Assembly: GCF_001494595.1 (NCBI RefSeq)
Contig: NZ_LN929908.1
Location: 2,331,716 to 2,395,715, forward strand
DNA from: Mycobacterium sp. M26
Lineage (GTDB): Bacteria; Actinomycetota; Actinomycetes; Mycobacteriales; Mycobacteriaceae
DNA length: 64,000 bases
Direction: 5' to 3'
Shown one piece after another: positions 50,678-58,701 of this stretch (position 1 is its first letter; each line of letters starts with the position of its first letter). The notes beneath the pieces were generated by a model. That model searched no databases. It saw only the letters and a program-made list of their open reading frames with translations, and was not told the origin of the DNA. The translations under genes and the position numbers were made by a program.

Positions 50678-51181
50678 GTGGACGTCGACCATCCCGAACT
50701 CGACCGGTCATGGGATGCCGCGGCCCGGTCGGAGAGCGAGATGCAGCGACTGGACCGCAACTGGTCGAGCCTGCTGCAAGAGTTGCGGGTCACCCAGACC
50801 GGCGTCCAGCTCCTCACCGGTTTCCTGTTGACCCTGCCGTTCCAGGCCAGGTTCACCACGCTCGGAACAGGTCTGCACGATGCCTACCTCGCCACCGTGG
50901 CGGCGTCGCTGGGCGCCACGGTGCTGCTTGTGGCACCGGTCGGGATGCATCGCATGCTGTTCCGCCAACACCGGCTCGCCACCCTGGTCTCGGCCGCCCA
51001 CCGATGCGCCTACGTCGGGCTGCTCCTGCTCGGGGCGGCACTCACGGGCGTGGCAGTGGTCGTCTTCGGCACCGTGCTCGGCCCGCGAGCAGCCGTCGCC
51101 GCGGGAGCGGTGACCGGCGTAGCGATGACCGTCGCCTGGGTCGGGTACCCGCTGTGGATGCGGCACCGGTCACCGAACTGA
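50678..51181 (+). CDS. DUF6328 family membrane protein
   Basis: A 167-residue protein with an acidic N-terminus, the segment LLQELRVTQTGVQLLTGFLLTLPFQARF (characteristic of DUF6328; shown in part as LRVTQTGVQLLTGF) and four hydrophobic stretches. Annotated elsewhere as a sodium:proton antiporter-like protein, but without firm evidence. GTG 50678 is used; it lies 39 bp after the TetR gene. Function unknown. Confidence 0.72.
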   Translation: MDVDHPELDRSWDAAARSESEMQRLDRNWSSLLQELRVTQTGVQLLTGFLLTLPFQARFTTLGTGLHDAYLATVAASLGATVLLVAPVGMHRMLFRQHRLATLVSAAHRCAYVGLLLLGAALTGVAVVVFGTVLGPRAAVAAGAVTGVAMTVAWVGYPLWMRHRSPN

Positions 51182-51232
51182 CCCTCGGCGCAGCCGGGTT
51201 TGGCGATCGGTGCGTTCGGGAACACCGCGCCC

Positions 51233-52018
51233 ATGTTGATTCGCAGAGTGGCCCGTCCCATGCTGGCGGCCGTATTCATCGGCCAGGGTTTTGACGCGTT
51301 GCGCAGCCCCAAGCTCGCCGCCGACGCCGCCCGGCCCACGCTGGAGGGTCTGCAGAAGCTGCCCGATCCCGTCGGCGGCGGTGTGCCGACAGATGCCGAG
51401 ACGTTCGCCAAGGTGACCGCCGCAGTGCAGATCGGTGGCGGCCTGCTGCTCGCGACAGGACGGCTGCCGCGATTGGCCTCAGCGGCGTTGGCCGCCACGG
51501 TGATTCCGGCCAACCTCGGTGCGCACATGTTCTGGAACGAGAACGATCAACAGCTCAAGGCACAGAAACGCCGCGAGTTCCTCACCGACATCAGCCTGCT
51601 CGGCGGGCTGATCATCGCCTCGGCCGACACCGCGGGCAAGCCGTCACTGGGATGGCGCGGCCGTCGCGCAGCCCGCAAGGTGGCAGACGCGGTTTCGGCC
51701 ACCCTGCCGAACTCGAACTCCGCCCTGATCGACAGCGAGCTGGCGGACAAGGTCGGCCACGGGTTGAAGGAAGGCGCCGAGCGCGGCCGTGAACTCGCGC
51801 TGGTGGCCGGCGAGCGCACCGCACCGCTTCTGGAGGCGGCGCGCAAACGCGGCGCCGAGCTGGCCGATGTGGCCCTCGAGCGCGGTGCGGTACTGGCTGA
51901 TGTCGCACGGGAACGTGGCACCGAGATCGCCGATGCCGCCCGCGACCTGGCCCGGGAGCAGGGCGCCGAGCTTGTCGATACCACCCGGTCACGGGCCAAG
52001 AAGTTGGCCAAACGCTGA
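51233..52018 (+). CDS. DoxX family membrane protein with repetitive helical C-terminus
   Basis: A 261-residue protein. Residues 1-125 form a four-helix DoxX domain (PMLAAVFIGQGFDALRSP, IGGGLLLATGRLPRLA, NLGAHMFWNEN). Residues about 175-261 repeat an 11-residue pattern (for example ERGAVLADVAR, KRGAELADVAL, ERGTEIADAAR) predicted as one long amphipathic helix, reminiscent of membrane-surface-binding repeats. DoxX proteins take part in redox and thiol balance in mycobacteria. ATG 51233 is preferred to TTG 51200. Confidence 0.78.
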   Translation: MLIRRVARPMLAAVFIGQGFDALRSPKLAADAARPTLEGLQKLPDPVGGGVPTDAETFAKVTAAVQIGGGLLLATGRLPRLASAALAATVIPANLGAHMFWNENDQQLKAQKRREFLTDISLLGGLIIASADTAGKPSLGWRGRRAARKVADAVSATLPNSNSALIDSELADKVGHGLKEGAERGRELALVAGERTAPLLEAARKRGAELADVALERGAVLADVARERGTEIADAARDLAREQGAELVDTTRSRAKKLAKR

Positions 52019-52108
52019 GGTTCTGATCGCCGCGCGGCGAAGCCTCCGACGGCCGTGGGTGTGCGGGGTAGATTGGGTGCCCCATGACATCGGCACCAAG
52101 GAGATCTG

Positions 52109-52684
52109 ATGACGACGGGTGATTACGATCCGAACGCCTACGGGCAACCGCAGGGCTTTCCCCCGCCGCCACCGCCTCCGCCGGGTCAGTACGGCCAGCC
52201 CGGCGGCTACCCGCCGCCGAATCCCTACGGTCAGCCGGGTTACCCGCCGCCGCCCGTTCCCGGGGTCGAGCCGGGCAGTCTGGGCCTGCGGTTCGCGGCC
52301 CGTCTGATCGACGGCATCTTCGTCGGCATCGTGGCGTTCGTGCTGGCCTTCGTATTTCATGCGACCAGCAATATCCTTGTCACCGGCCTGTTTTCGGGTC
52401 TGCTGACGTTCGCCTACTTCGTGATCTTCGAGGTCAGCCAGGGCTGGACACCGGCCAAGAAGCTCCTCGGCCTGTCGGTCCGCGGACCGGGTGGGGCGCC
52501 CAAGCCGACCGCCCAGCAGTCGGCGATCCGCAACTCGTTCACCCTGCTGTCGGTGATCCCCTACATCGGTGGCCTGCTGGCGTTCATCGCCTACATCGTG
52601 ATCGCGGTGACCATCAACAACAGCCCGACCAAGCAGGGCAAGCACGACGAGCTGGCCGGCGGCACCCAGGTGGTCAAGGGCTGA
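52109..52684 (+). CDS. RDD family membrane protein with Pro/Gly/Tyr-rich N-terminus
   Basis: A 191-residue protein. Residues 1-55 are low-complexity (GQPQGFPPPPPPPPGQYGQP, repeated PYGQPGYPPPP), then an RDD domain with LGLRFAARLIDGIFVGIVAF (the R and D pair), a second helix, and LGLSVRGPGG, followed by a last hairpin. Four hydrophobic segments. ATG 52109 follows AAGGAGAT. RDD proteins are poorly understood; some transport Na+/H+. Overlaps the flavoprotein gene end by 11 bp. Confidence 0.85.
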   Translation: MTTGDYDPNAYGQPQGFPPPPPPPPGQYGQPGGYPPPNPYGQPGYPPPPVPGVEPGSLGLRFAARLIDGIFVGIVAFVLAFVFHATSNILVTGLFSGLLTFAYFVIFEVSQGWTPAKKLLGLSVRGPGGAPKPTAQQSAIRNSFTLLSVIPYIGGLLAFIAYIVIAVTINNSPTKQGKHDELAGGTQVVKG

Positions 52685-54020
52685 TCGGCTCTCGCCGGAC
52701 CCGGTTCATCGCGGCGGTTGCCCGGCGCTGCAGCCGCAGTATCGTGGCCGACCCGGCCACATAGTCGGGCAGCGAGCTGTGGTGCCCCAGATAGAGGCGA
52801 CTACGGCGCAACCAGATCGGGATGCTGCGGTTGCAATTGATCATGTTCTGCGCGGTGGTCACCAACTGAGCAGGCAGGTCGTCCTTGCTCTGCGGATGCG
52901 GGACGGGTGTGCAGATTCCGTTGCGCCGTCGATCATCGACATCGAGTAGTTCCAAGTGCGCGATCAGTGCCGCGCTGAATGTCTGCTGGCACATGAAGAT
53001 CGGTTGCAGTGTGACACGGCCCGGTGCGAACAACGGCTGTGCGGGCCGCCTGGCCAGGCCGTCCGCCGAGCAGTCGATGAACAGACTGTCCGGAACGATG
53101 TCGATCGACCCGCGGTCGAGGACGACCTCATCGCGGCCGACGCGTTGCACCCGGCCCATCCGGACGACGTTGCGGATCTGGCGCAGCTTGGCCAATTCCG
53201 GCCGGTCGACGGTGGCGCACCGCCATTTGGTCGGCAGCGTGTCCGGATCCAGCCGCATGATGACGCCCTGGCGTTCCAGCTGCAGAAAGATGTCGTCGAC
53301 AGTGGCCGCGTCCACCAGGCTGCGCACCATCGACACCACCGAGTCCAGGACGATGCCCGGTTGCATCGCACCACGGTTGAGCAGCCACGCGTCCTGCGAG
53401 ACGATCCACTGGATGCGCTCGGGTGCAACCCCATTGGCCAGTAGGAAGAGAATCGAGTCCATCCCCGTCTTGCCGGCGCCGATCACCACGTAGCGCTGCG
53501 ACGGTTGGCCGATCGTGGCCAGTCCGTTCGGCGGAATCAGGGCGACGCCAGGGTCGACGGTGTAGCGCGGAGGACAGACCGACGGCACCGTGACGTTCAT
53601 GAACGTGGCGTCGACAACGCGGCGCGCTGCGGTCACCGTGGTGACCCGGTCATCGTCGACGGTGGACACCACCCGGCCCTCACCCCGGTACTCACTCATC
53701 GGCAGGAAGTCGACCCGGCCGCTGGCCAGGAAGCGATCCATCGCCCTGCGGAAGTAGGCGACGATCTCGGCACCCGAGCTCAGATCGGCCCCGCCCTGTC
53801 CCAGCGGTGTGGTCTGCAAACCATAGAATTCCGCGGGCTGGTGCAATCGGACGAAAGGGTAGGCGTCGTTCCAGTGACCGCCGGGGTTGGCGTGCCGGTC
53901 GACCATCACGATGCGCGCCGCGGGATCCTCATCGAGGATCACGTCGGCGAACGCCATACCCATGGCGCCGGCACCCACGATCAGATAGTCGGTATCCAGA
54001 TGCTGTACCGCTGGATTCAT
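52674..54020 (-). CDS. FAD/NAD(P)-dependent oxidoreductase, unassigned
   Basis: A 448-residue flavoprotein with an N-terminal FAD fold VGAGAMGMAFADVIL and HANPGGHWNDAYPFVRLH, and a second dinucleotide fold VIGAGKTGMDSILFLLA in the middle. The pattern resembles flavin-containing monooxygenases without the class B or FMO signature, so the reaction is not assigned. ATG 54020 is used; the upstream 201-bp spacer is shared with the StyC-like gene. If the two act together, an epoxide-forming or amine-oxidising step is imaginable but unproven. Confidence 0.75.
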   Translation of the reverse strand: MNPAVQHLDTDYLIVGAGAMGMAFADVILDEDPAARIVMVDRHANPGGHWNDAYPFVRLHQPAEFYGLQTTPLGQGGADLSSGAEIVAYFRRAMDRFLASGRVDFLPMSEYRGEGRVVSTVDDDRVTTVTAARRVVDATFMNVTVPSVCPPRYTVDPGVALIPPNGLATIGQPSQRYVVIGAGKTGMDSILFLLANGVAPERIQWIVSQDAWLLNRGAMQPGIVLDSVVSMVRSLVDAATVDDIFLQLERQGVIMRLDPDTLPTKWRCATVDRPELAKLRQIRNVVRMGRVQRVGRDEVVLDRGSIDIVPDSLFIDCSADGLARRPAQPLFAPGRVTLQPIFMCQQTFSAALIAHLELLDVDDRRRNGICTPVPHPQSKDDLPAQLVTTAQNMINCNRSIPIWLRRSRLYLGHHSSLPDYVAGSATILRLQRRATAAMNRVRREPISP

Positions 54021-54108
54021 CAGCTCCGCCTCTCTCCCACTGCGACCGGCTCAAACTAAGTCGCCCGGGAAGCGGATTTCTTCGCCACAAGTGGTACACG
54101 TTGTAGCC

Positions 54109-54177
54109 ATTCGGGGTGAAACCGCTGTATTCCGGGTGTAGCTGCAGCGCGTGGATCGGGATCATGGGACCCGATCC
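54109..54177. promoter_or_regulatory. Direct repeats and palindrome upstream of the StyC-like gene
   Basis: ATTCGGGGTG (54109-54118) and ATTCCGGGTG (54129-54138) are direct repeats exactly 20 bp apart, two helical turns. A perfect inverted repeat GGATCGGG-N9-CCCGATCC follows at 54153-54177. They sit in the 201-bp divergent spacer between the flavoprotein (start 54020) and the StyC-like gene (start 54222); the LuxR-type regulator encoded at 54759 is a candidate ligand of these sites. Confidence 0.5.
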
Positions 54178-54221
54178 AGCAGACGGCGCCACACGTCCGC
54201 ACCGCACAGCAGAGGACAGCA

Positions 54222-54743
54222 ATGACACCACCCACCGCGATCCGAAACACCCAGCGCCTGTTGATCGGTCACGGCGCACTGCTGATCTTCTTCGGCGGCG
54301 TGGCCGGGTTCGGGTTTCTGTTCTATCTGCTCGGGCGGATCGACGTCTGGCCGTTCCCGGTGTTCGACGTCCAACTTCCGGGGAGCGAAAAGGCCTGGCG
54401 GATGACGCATTTGGAAGCCATCATCAACGGCTTGATCCTGTGGATCCTGGCCCTGTTGCTGCCGCTGTTGCCATTCGGTGGCCGCGGCCTACGCCGGGTC
54501 TCGATCGGCATGATCGGGGTCGGGTGGATGTTCTCCATCGCATCGTTGTTCGACGCGATCTTTCCCAACAGCCGCGGACTCTATTTCGGCGGGCCGCTGA
54601 CCAACCGCATTCCGTTCTTTCTCTTCTACGTCGGCATCGTCATCGTCATGGTCGTGTTGGCGATGATCGCCTGGCGCTCGCTGGTCACCAAGCGGCCCAC
54701 GGCTGTTGACTCGGAGACGCCGCTCACCGGCTCCGACGTCTAG
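54222..54743 (+). CDS. Styrene-oxide-isomerase-like (StyC-like) four-helix membrane protein
   Basis: A 173-residue protein with four membrane helices, the same size as StyC. Shared pattern: GHGALLIFF at helix 1, VQLPGSEKAWRMTH, His then Asn six residues on (HLEAIINGL), and NSRGLYFGG after helix 3. In StyC the His binds heme b and the Asn lines the epoxide site; a Tyr reported near them in StyC appears here as Ser (IASLF). It may isomerise an epoxide or use the heme otherwise. Divergent from the flavoprotein gene, convergent with the LuxR regulator gene (15 bp). Confidence 0.6.
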   Translation: MTPPTAIRNTQRLLIGHGALLIFFGGVAGFGFLFYLLGRIDVWPFPVFDVQLPGSEKAWRMTHLEAIINGLILWILALLLPLLPFGGRGLRRVSIGMIGVGWMFSIASLFDAIFPNSRGLYFGGPLTNRIPFFLFYVGIVIVMVVLAMIAWRSLVTKRPTAVDSETPLTGSDV

Positions 54744-54758
54744 GTGCCGGGCCGGATG

Positions 54759-55877
54759 TCACGGTTGTTGCGCCCGAAGCCAGATGGTCGCCGCCTCGAC
54801 GCGGTTCGCCGCTCCGAGCTTGCGCAGAATCCGCTTCACATGTGACTTCGCGGTGTCCTCGGCAATCACCAGCCGCGCAGCGATATGCGCATTCGAGGCA
54901 CCGGTGCCCAGCAGCGCCAGCACCTCGAGTTCGCGCTTGGAGAGTTGCCCGGGTGTCGCACTGTCGACGGGTGGCAGGATCGCGGCGGTCGCACTCGTGG
55001 CTCCCGCACCCGCCGAGTCGACGCTGACGAGTTCCACTTCGGCATCGAGGTATTCGGCAACGACCGCGTCGGTTCGCTGCAGCAGCTTGCGCAACTCGTC
55101 GCCTTGGGCCCGCAGTCGATCGGCGAGCTGGGCTCGCTCGACCACGTGCCCGAAGCCTTCCGCGAACGCCCACAGGCTGTCCCGGTCGAACTCGTCGACC
55201 CGGCGTGGTTTGAGGCGATGGTCAGCATGCAGGAAGCCGATGACCCGGCCCTCCGGCATGATCGGCGCCGCGACGTAGGAATGGCTGTCGTAGGCCTCCA
55301 CCAACGTGGCGAGCACCCGCGGATCCCCGATGGCATCCTGGATCGCCATCGGCTTCCGGCCCCGGATCATCTCGGATTCGAGGATGCCCGCGGTCAGCTC
55401 GGCGGGGTGATCGCGGCTGAACTCCAGCAGCCGCACGGATGTGGCGGGATCGCCGTTAACCCAGAGCGACTCGGCCAGCATCTGATTGCCGCGCAACCGG
55501 TAGAGCACCGCCCGATCGAAGCCGCAGGCTTCGCAGGCCTGCCGGGGGGCTGCCGCGATGATCGCCTCGGCGCTGGGCATCCGGCGCAGATGGGACAGGG
55601 CCTTCTGCACTCGGCCCAGCACGTCGAGGCGCTCGCGCAACTGGGCATCGGCGGCCCGGTCGCGTCGTTCGTGCAGATCGGCCAACGCTCGCACCGCCGC
55701 TTGCACTTCTGGCGGGCTGGACGCGGTGAGACGTCCCAACAACTCCTCGAGATCGGCCAGCTCGTCATCGAGTGCCGCGCGCTGTTCGGAGCTCACGCTG
55801 GCGGGCGGGTTGTCCGGCCACGCCGGCAGCACACCTGCGAGGCCGTAGCTGCGCAGATCGCTGCCGGCACGGGTCAC
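54759..55877 (-). CDS. GAF-domain LuxR family transcriptional regulator
   Basis: A 372-residue regulator. Residues about 30-95 are coiled-coil-like, about 105-255 a GAF domain (ACGFDRAVLYRL, VAAPIMPEGRVIGFLHAD), and about 305-365 a LuxR HTH with LSKRELEVLALLGTGASNAHIAARL and AEDTAKSHVKRILRKLGA. It senses a small ligand and activates or represses in response. GTG 55877 gives MTRAG. Likely targets are the StyC-like promoter with its direct repeats, or gntP nearby; not proven. Confidence 0.85.
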   Translation of the reverse strand: MTRAGSDLRSYGLAGVLPAWPDNPPASVSSEQRAALDDELADLEELLGRLTASSPPEVQAAVRALADLHERRDRAADAQLRERLDVLGRVQKALSHLRRMPSAEAIIAAAPRQACEACGFDRAVLYRLRGNQMLAESLWVNGDPATSVRLLEFSRDHPAELTAGILESEMIRGRKPMAIQDAIGDPRVLATLVEAYDSHSYVAAPIMPEGRVIGFLHADHRLKPRRVDEFDRDSLWAFAEGFGHVVERAQLADRLRAQGDELRKLLQRTDAVVAEYLDAEVELVSVDSAGAGATSATAAILPPVDSATPGQLSKRELEVLALLGTGASNAHIAARLVIAEDTAKSHVKRILRKLGAANRVEAATIWLRAQQP

Positions 55878-55922
55878 GAGTGGACGCTAACAGCGCGCCG
55901 CAGCCCGTGGTCCGAGATGCCG

Positions 55923-57359
55923 CTAGATCACCAGGCCGAGCAGCAACACCACCACCAGACCGGTCACCGAGAGCACTGTCTCCATGATCGACCAGGTCTT
56001 GATGGTCTGTCCGACGCTGAGCCGGAAGTACTGGTTGACCAACCAGAACCCGGCGTCGTTGACGTGCGAGAAGAACAGCGAGCCCGCGCCGACGGCGAGT
56101 ACGACCAGCGAGACCTGCGAGCCACTGAGTCCCTCGACCAGTCCGAGTACCAGTGACGACGCGGTGATGGTCGCGACCGTGGCCGAGCCGGTGGCCAGCC
56201 GGATCAGGACCGCGAGCAACCAGGCCAGCAGGATCACCGAGATGTTGACGTCCTTGGCCCAGTCGGCGAGCAGGGTGCCGATGCCGCTGTCGACCAGAAT
56301 CTGCTTGAAGCCGCCGCCCGCGGCGACGATCAGGATGATCCCGGCCACCGGCGGCAGCCCCGACTCCACGCACGTCGTCAGCTGACTGCGCGACATTCCC
56401 GCGCCCAGACCCAACGTGAAGATCCCCACGATCACGGCGATCAGAAGAGCCACCAGCGGGGTGCCCAGGACATCGAAAGTGACTCGGAACCACTGGTTTT
56501 TGTCATCGATGAAGATGTCCACCAAGGCCTTGCCGAGCATCAGCACCACCGGCAGCAGCACGCTGAACATCGTCATCCCGAAGGACGGGCGGTGCAGCCG
56601 CCGCTCCTCACCGGTGGCCAATGCGGCTCCGGGACCCTCACGGCGCGCGGCGAATTCGTCGGGCGCGAAGGTGTCCGGCGCTTCCACGACCACCCACCGC
56701 CCGGCGAGCTTTCCGAACAGTGGGCCGGCGACGATGATCGTCGGGATCGCGACGCCGACGCCCAGCGCCAGGGTGAGACCGAGGTCGGCTCCGAGCAGAT
56801 TGATGGCGGTCAGCGGACCGGGGTGTGGCGGTACGAAACCGTGCATCGCGGAAAGCCCTGCCAGCGCTGGGATTCCGACCGTGATCAAGGACAGCCCGGA
56901 GCGGCGCGCGACCAGGTAGATCACCGGCATGAGCAGTACCAGACCGATCTCGAAGAACATCGGGAGCCCGATGATGGCGCCCACCAGAGCCATCGCCCAC
57001 GGAAGGGCGCGTGGCGAGGCATGTCCGACGATGGTGTCGACGATCTCGTCGGCGCCACCGGAGTCAGCGAGCAGTTTGGCGAACATCGCCCCGAGCGCGA
57101 TGAGAATGCCCACGCCGGCTGCGGTCGAACCGAAGCCGTCGGAGAACGACTTGAGCACCTTCTCCAGGTTCTCCCCCGCGACGATCCCGACCGAGAGGGC
57201 ACCGAAGATCAAGGCCAGGAACGGATGCAGTTTGGCGATCGTGATCAGCACGACGATCACACCGATCCCGGCGAGGAAGGCCAGGATGAGCTGCCAGCCG
57301 GAGGCCACCGGTTCGGGAAGCTTCGGCGCTTCGGCCAGAAGAAGGCTGGACGGATTCAT
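55923..57359 (-). CDS. gntP: Gluconate:H+ symporter (GntP family)
   Basis: A 478-residue transporter with 12-14 helices. GntP features include ALGAMFAKLLADSGGADEIVDTI, GLPMFFEIGLVLLMPVI, FVPPHPGPLTA and the C-terminal DAGFWLVNQYF. It imports gluconate (or a related aldonate) with protons. ATG 57359 overlaps the gntK stop by four bases, so the two are coupled. A FadR-type regulator gene is divergent from gntK. Confidence 0.9.
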   Translation of the reverse strand: MNPSSLLLAEAPKLPEPVASGWQLILAFLAGIGVIVVLITIAKLHPFLALIFGALSVGIVAGENLEKVLKSFSDGFGSTAAGVGILIALGAMFAKLLADSGGADEIVDTIVGHASPRALPWAMALVGAIIGLPMFFEIGLVLLMPVIYLVARRSGLSLITVGIPALAGLSAMHGFVPPHPGPLTAINLLGADLGLTLALGVGVAIPTIIVAGPLFGKLAGRWVVVEAPDTFAPDEFAARREGPGAALATGEERRLHRPSFGMTMFSVLLPVVLMLGKALVDIFIDDKNQWFRVTFDVLGTPLVALLIAVIVGIFTLGLGAGMSRSQLTTCVESGLPPVAGIILIVAAGGGFKQILVDSGIGTLLADWAKDVNISVILLAWLLAVLIRLATGSATVATITASSLVLGLVEGLSGSQVSLVVLAVGAGSLFFSHVNDAGFWLVNQYFRLSVGQTIKTWSIMETVLSVTGLVVVLLLGLVI

Positions 57360-57856
57360 GCGGTCTCTCCTGTCGTGCGGGACATGTAGCTCTCGACAAT
57401 CGCGTCGATGCTCTGGTCGATGTCGATGGCGACGCCATGCTCGTCGTCGTCGAGGGGTTCAAGGGTGTCGAACTGCGAGGCCAGCAGGGAGGCCGGCATG
57501 AAGTGGCCCGGCCGGCTCGCCTGCCTGCGGGCGATCACGTCGGGAGACCCGCTCAGATGCAGAAAGATCACCCCGGGGCAATGCCGCCGCAGTTGATCGC
57601 GGTAGCTGCGCTTGAGTGCCGAACAGCTCATCACTCCACCCCCGGCATGGTCGGCAAGCCAGCGGCCGATGGTCTCCAGCCAGGGATAGCGATCGGTGTC
57701 GTCGAGCGGATGACCGGCCGTCATCTTGGCGATGTTGGCCGGTGGGTGGAAGTCGTCGGCATCGGCGAATGGCACTCGGAGTCGTTGGGCCAAGGCGGCA
57801 CCGACGGTCGACTTCCCCGAACCGGACACCCCCATGACCACGATCGGTGAGGTCAT
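57356..57856 (-). CDS. gntK: Gluconokinase
   Basis: A 166-residue GntK-type kinase: P-loop GVSGSGKST, ADADDFHPPANIAKM (gluconate contact), DRYPWL and SCSALKRSYRD, all standard for the family. It phosphorylates gluconate to 6-phosphogluconate. ATG 57856 is used; the longer frame from 57895 lacks homology. Forms a two-gene unit with gntP. Confidence 0.93.
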   Translation of the reverse strand: MTSPIVVMGVSGSGKSTVGAALAQRLRVPFADADDFHPPANIAKMTAGHPLDDTDRYPWLETIGRWLADHAGGGVMSCSALKRSYRDQLRRHCPGVIFLHLSGSPDVIARRQASRPGHFMPASLLASQFDTLEPLDDDEHGVAIDIDQSIDAIVESYMSRTTGETA

Positions 57857-57979
57857 GCCTGCGTCTACCCTGCTGTGCGGCATGTCACACAGCATGCCTC
57901 AATAGTCATACTTATTCAAGACCAAATCGTTATGAATCTGTTTTTATGGTTAGCAGAGCTCGTATGACAGCATGTATGG
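57857..57979. promoter_or_regulatory. Divergent AT-rich promoter of gntK and its FadR-type regulator
   Basis: The 123-bp spacer is clearly AT-rich around 57900-57950. GTCATAC (57905-57911) and GTATGAC (57962-57968) are exact reverse complements 50 bp apart, which would allow looping or two half-sites. GCTGTG...CACAGC (57872-57893) is a second inverted repeat nearer gntK. These are candidate sites for the regulator encoded at 57980. Confidence 0.45.
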
Positions 57980-58699
57980 GTGACCTCGGAGCCAATAGTC
58001 GGCGAGTTGCATGGCAATGTGCTGACCGCATTGGGCCAGGACATCGTCTCCGGGCGCTACCAACCCGGTCAGGTGCTGACCCTGGACTCCGTCAGCGCCG
58101 CCCACGGGGTCTCCCGGTCCGTCGCACGCGAAGCCATCCGGGTGCTCGAGTCGATGGGCATGGTTGCCCCGCGCCGTCGGGTCGGCATCACCATCCAGCC
58201 CTCGACCAACTGGAACGTTTTCGACCCCCGGGTGATCCGTTGGCGCCTCGACGTCGGCGACCGCGCAGCCCAACTACTCTCGCTGTCCGAACTACGGCGC
58301 GGGTTCGAGCCCGCCGCCGCGGCACTGGCCGCCCGGCGAGCCGACCCCCATCAGTGCCGGATCATGGCGGCTGCGGTGTCCGACATGGTGGTACACGGCC
58401 GATCCGGCGATCTGGACGCATACCTGTTGGCGGACAAAGTCTTTCACCGCGCGTTGCTGGAAGCCAGCGGCAACGAGATGTTTCGGGCGCTCTACGACGT
58501 GGTGGCCGAGGTGCTCGCCGGCCGCACCCACCACGGGATGATGCCCAGTACCCCCAACCCCGCCGCGATCGAATTGCACGATCAGGTGGCGCGCGCGGTC
58601 CGGCTGCGTGACGAAGACGCCGCCGAGCGCGCGATGCGCGCCATCATCGACGAGTCAGCCGCGGCGGTGGCCGCGGACTCCTCGGGGGCACCCGGCTAG
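57980..58699 (+). CDS. FadR-subfamily GntR regulator of gluconate genes
   Basis: A 239-residue regulator: winged HTH with YQPGQVLTLDSVSAAHGVSRSVAREAIRVLESMGMV (seen as GVSRSVAREAIRVLESMGMV), then an FCD ligand domain (about 90-225) containing ALLEASGN and LHDQVARAVRLRDEDAAERAM. FCD regulators bind sugar acids and metals. GTG 57980 is used. Divergent orientation to gntK-gntP supports gluconate or 6-phosphogluconate control. Confidence 0.87.
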   Translation: MTSEPIVGELHGNVLTALGQDIVSGRYQPGQVLTLDSVSAAHGVSRSVAREAIRVLESMGMVAPRRRVGITIQPSTNWNVFDPRVIRWRLDVGDRAAQLLSLSELRRGFEPAAAALAARRADPHQCRIMAAAVSDMVVHGRSGDLDAYLLADKVFHRALLEASGNEMFRALYDVVAEVLAGRTHHGMMPSTPNPAAIELHDQVARAVRLRDEDAAERAMRAIIDESAAAVAADSSGAPG

Positions 58700-58701
58700 G
58701 G

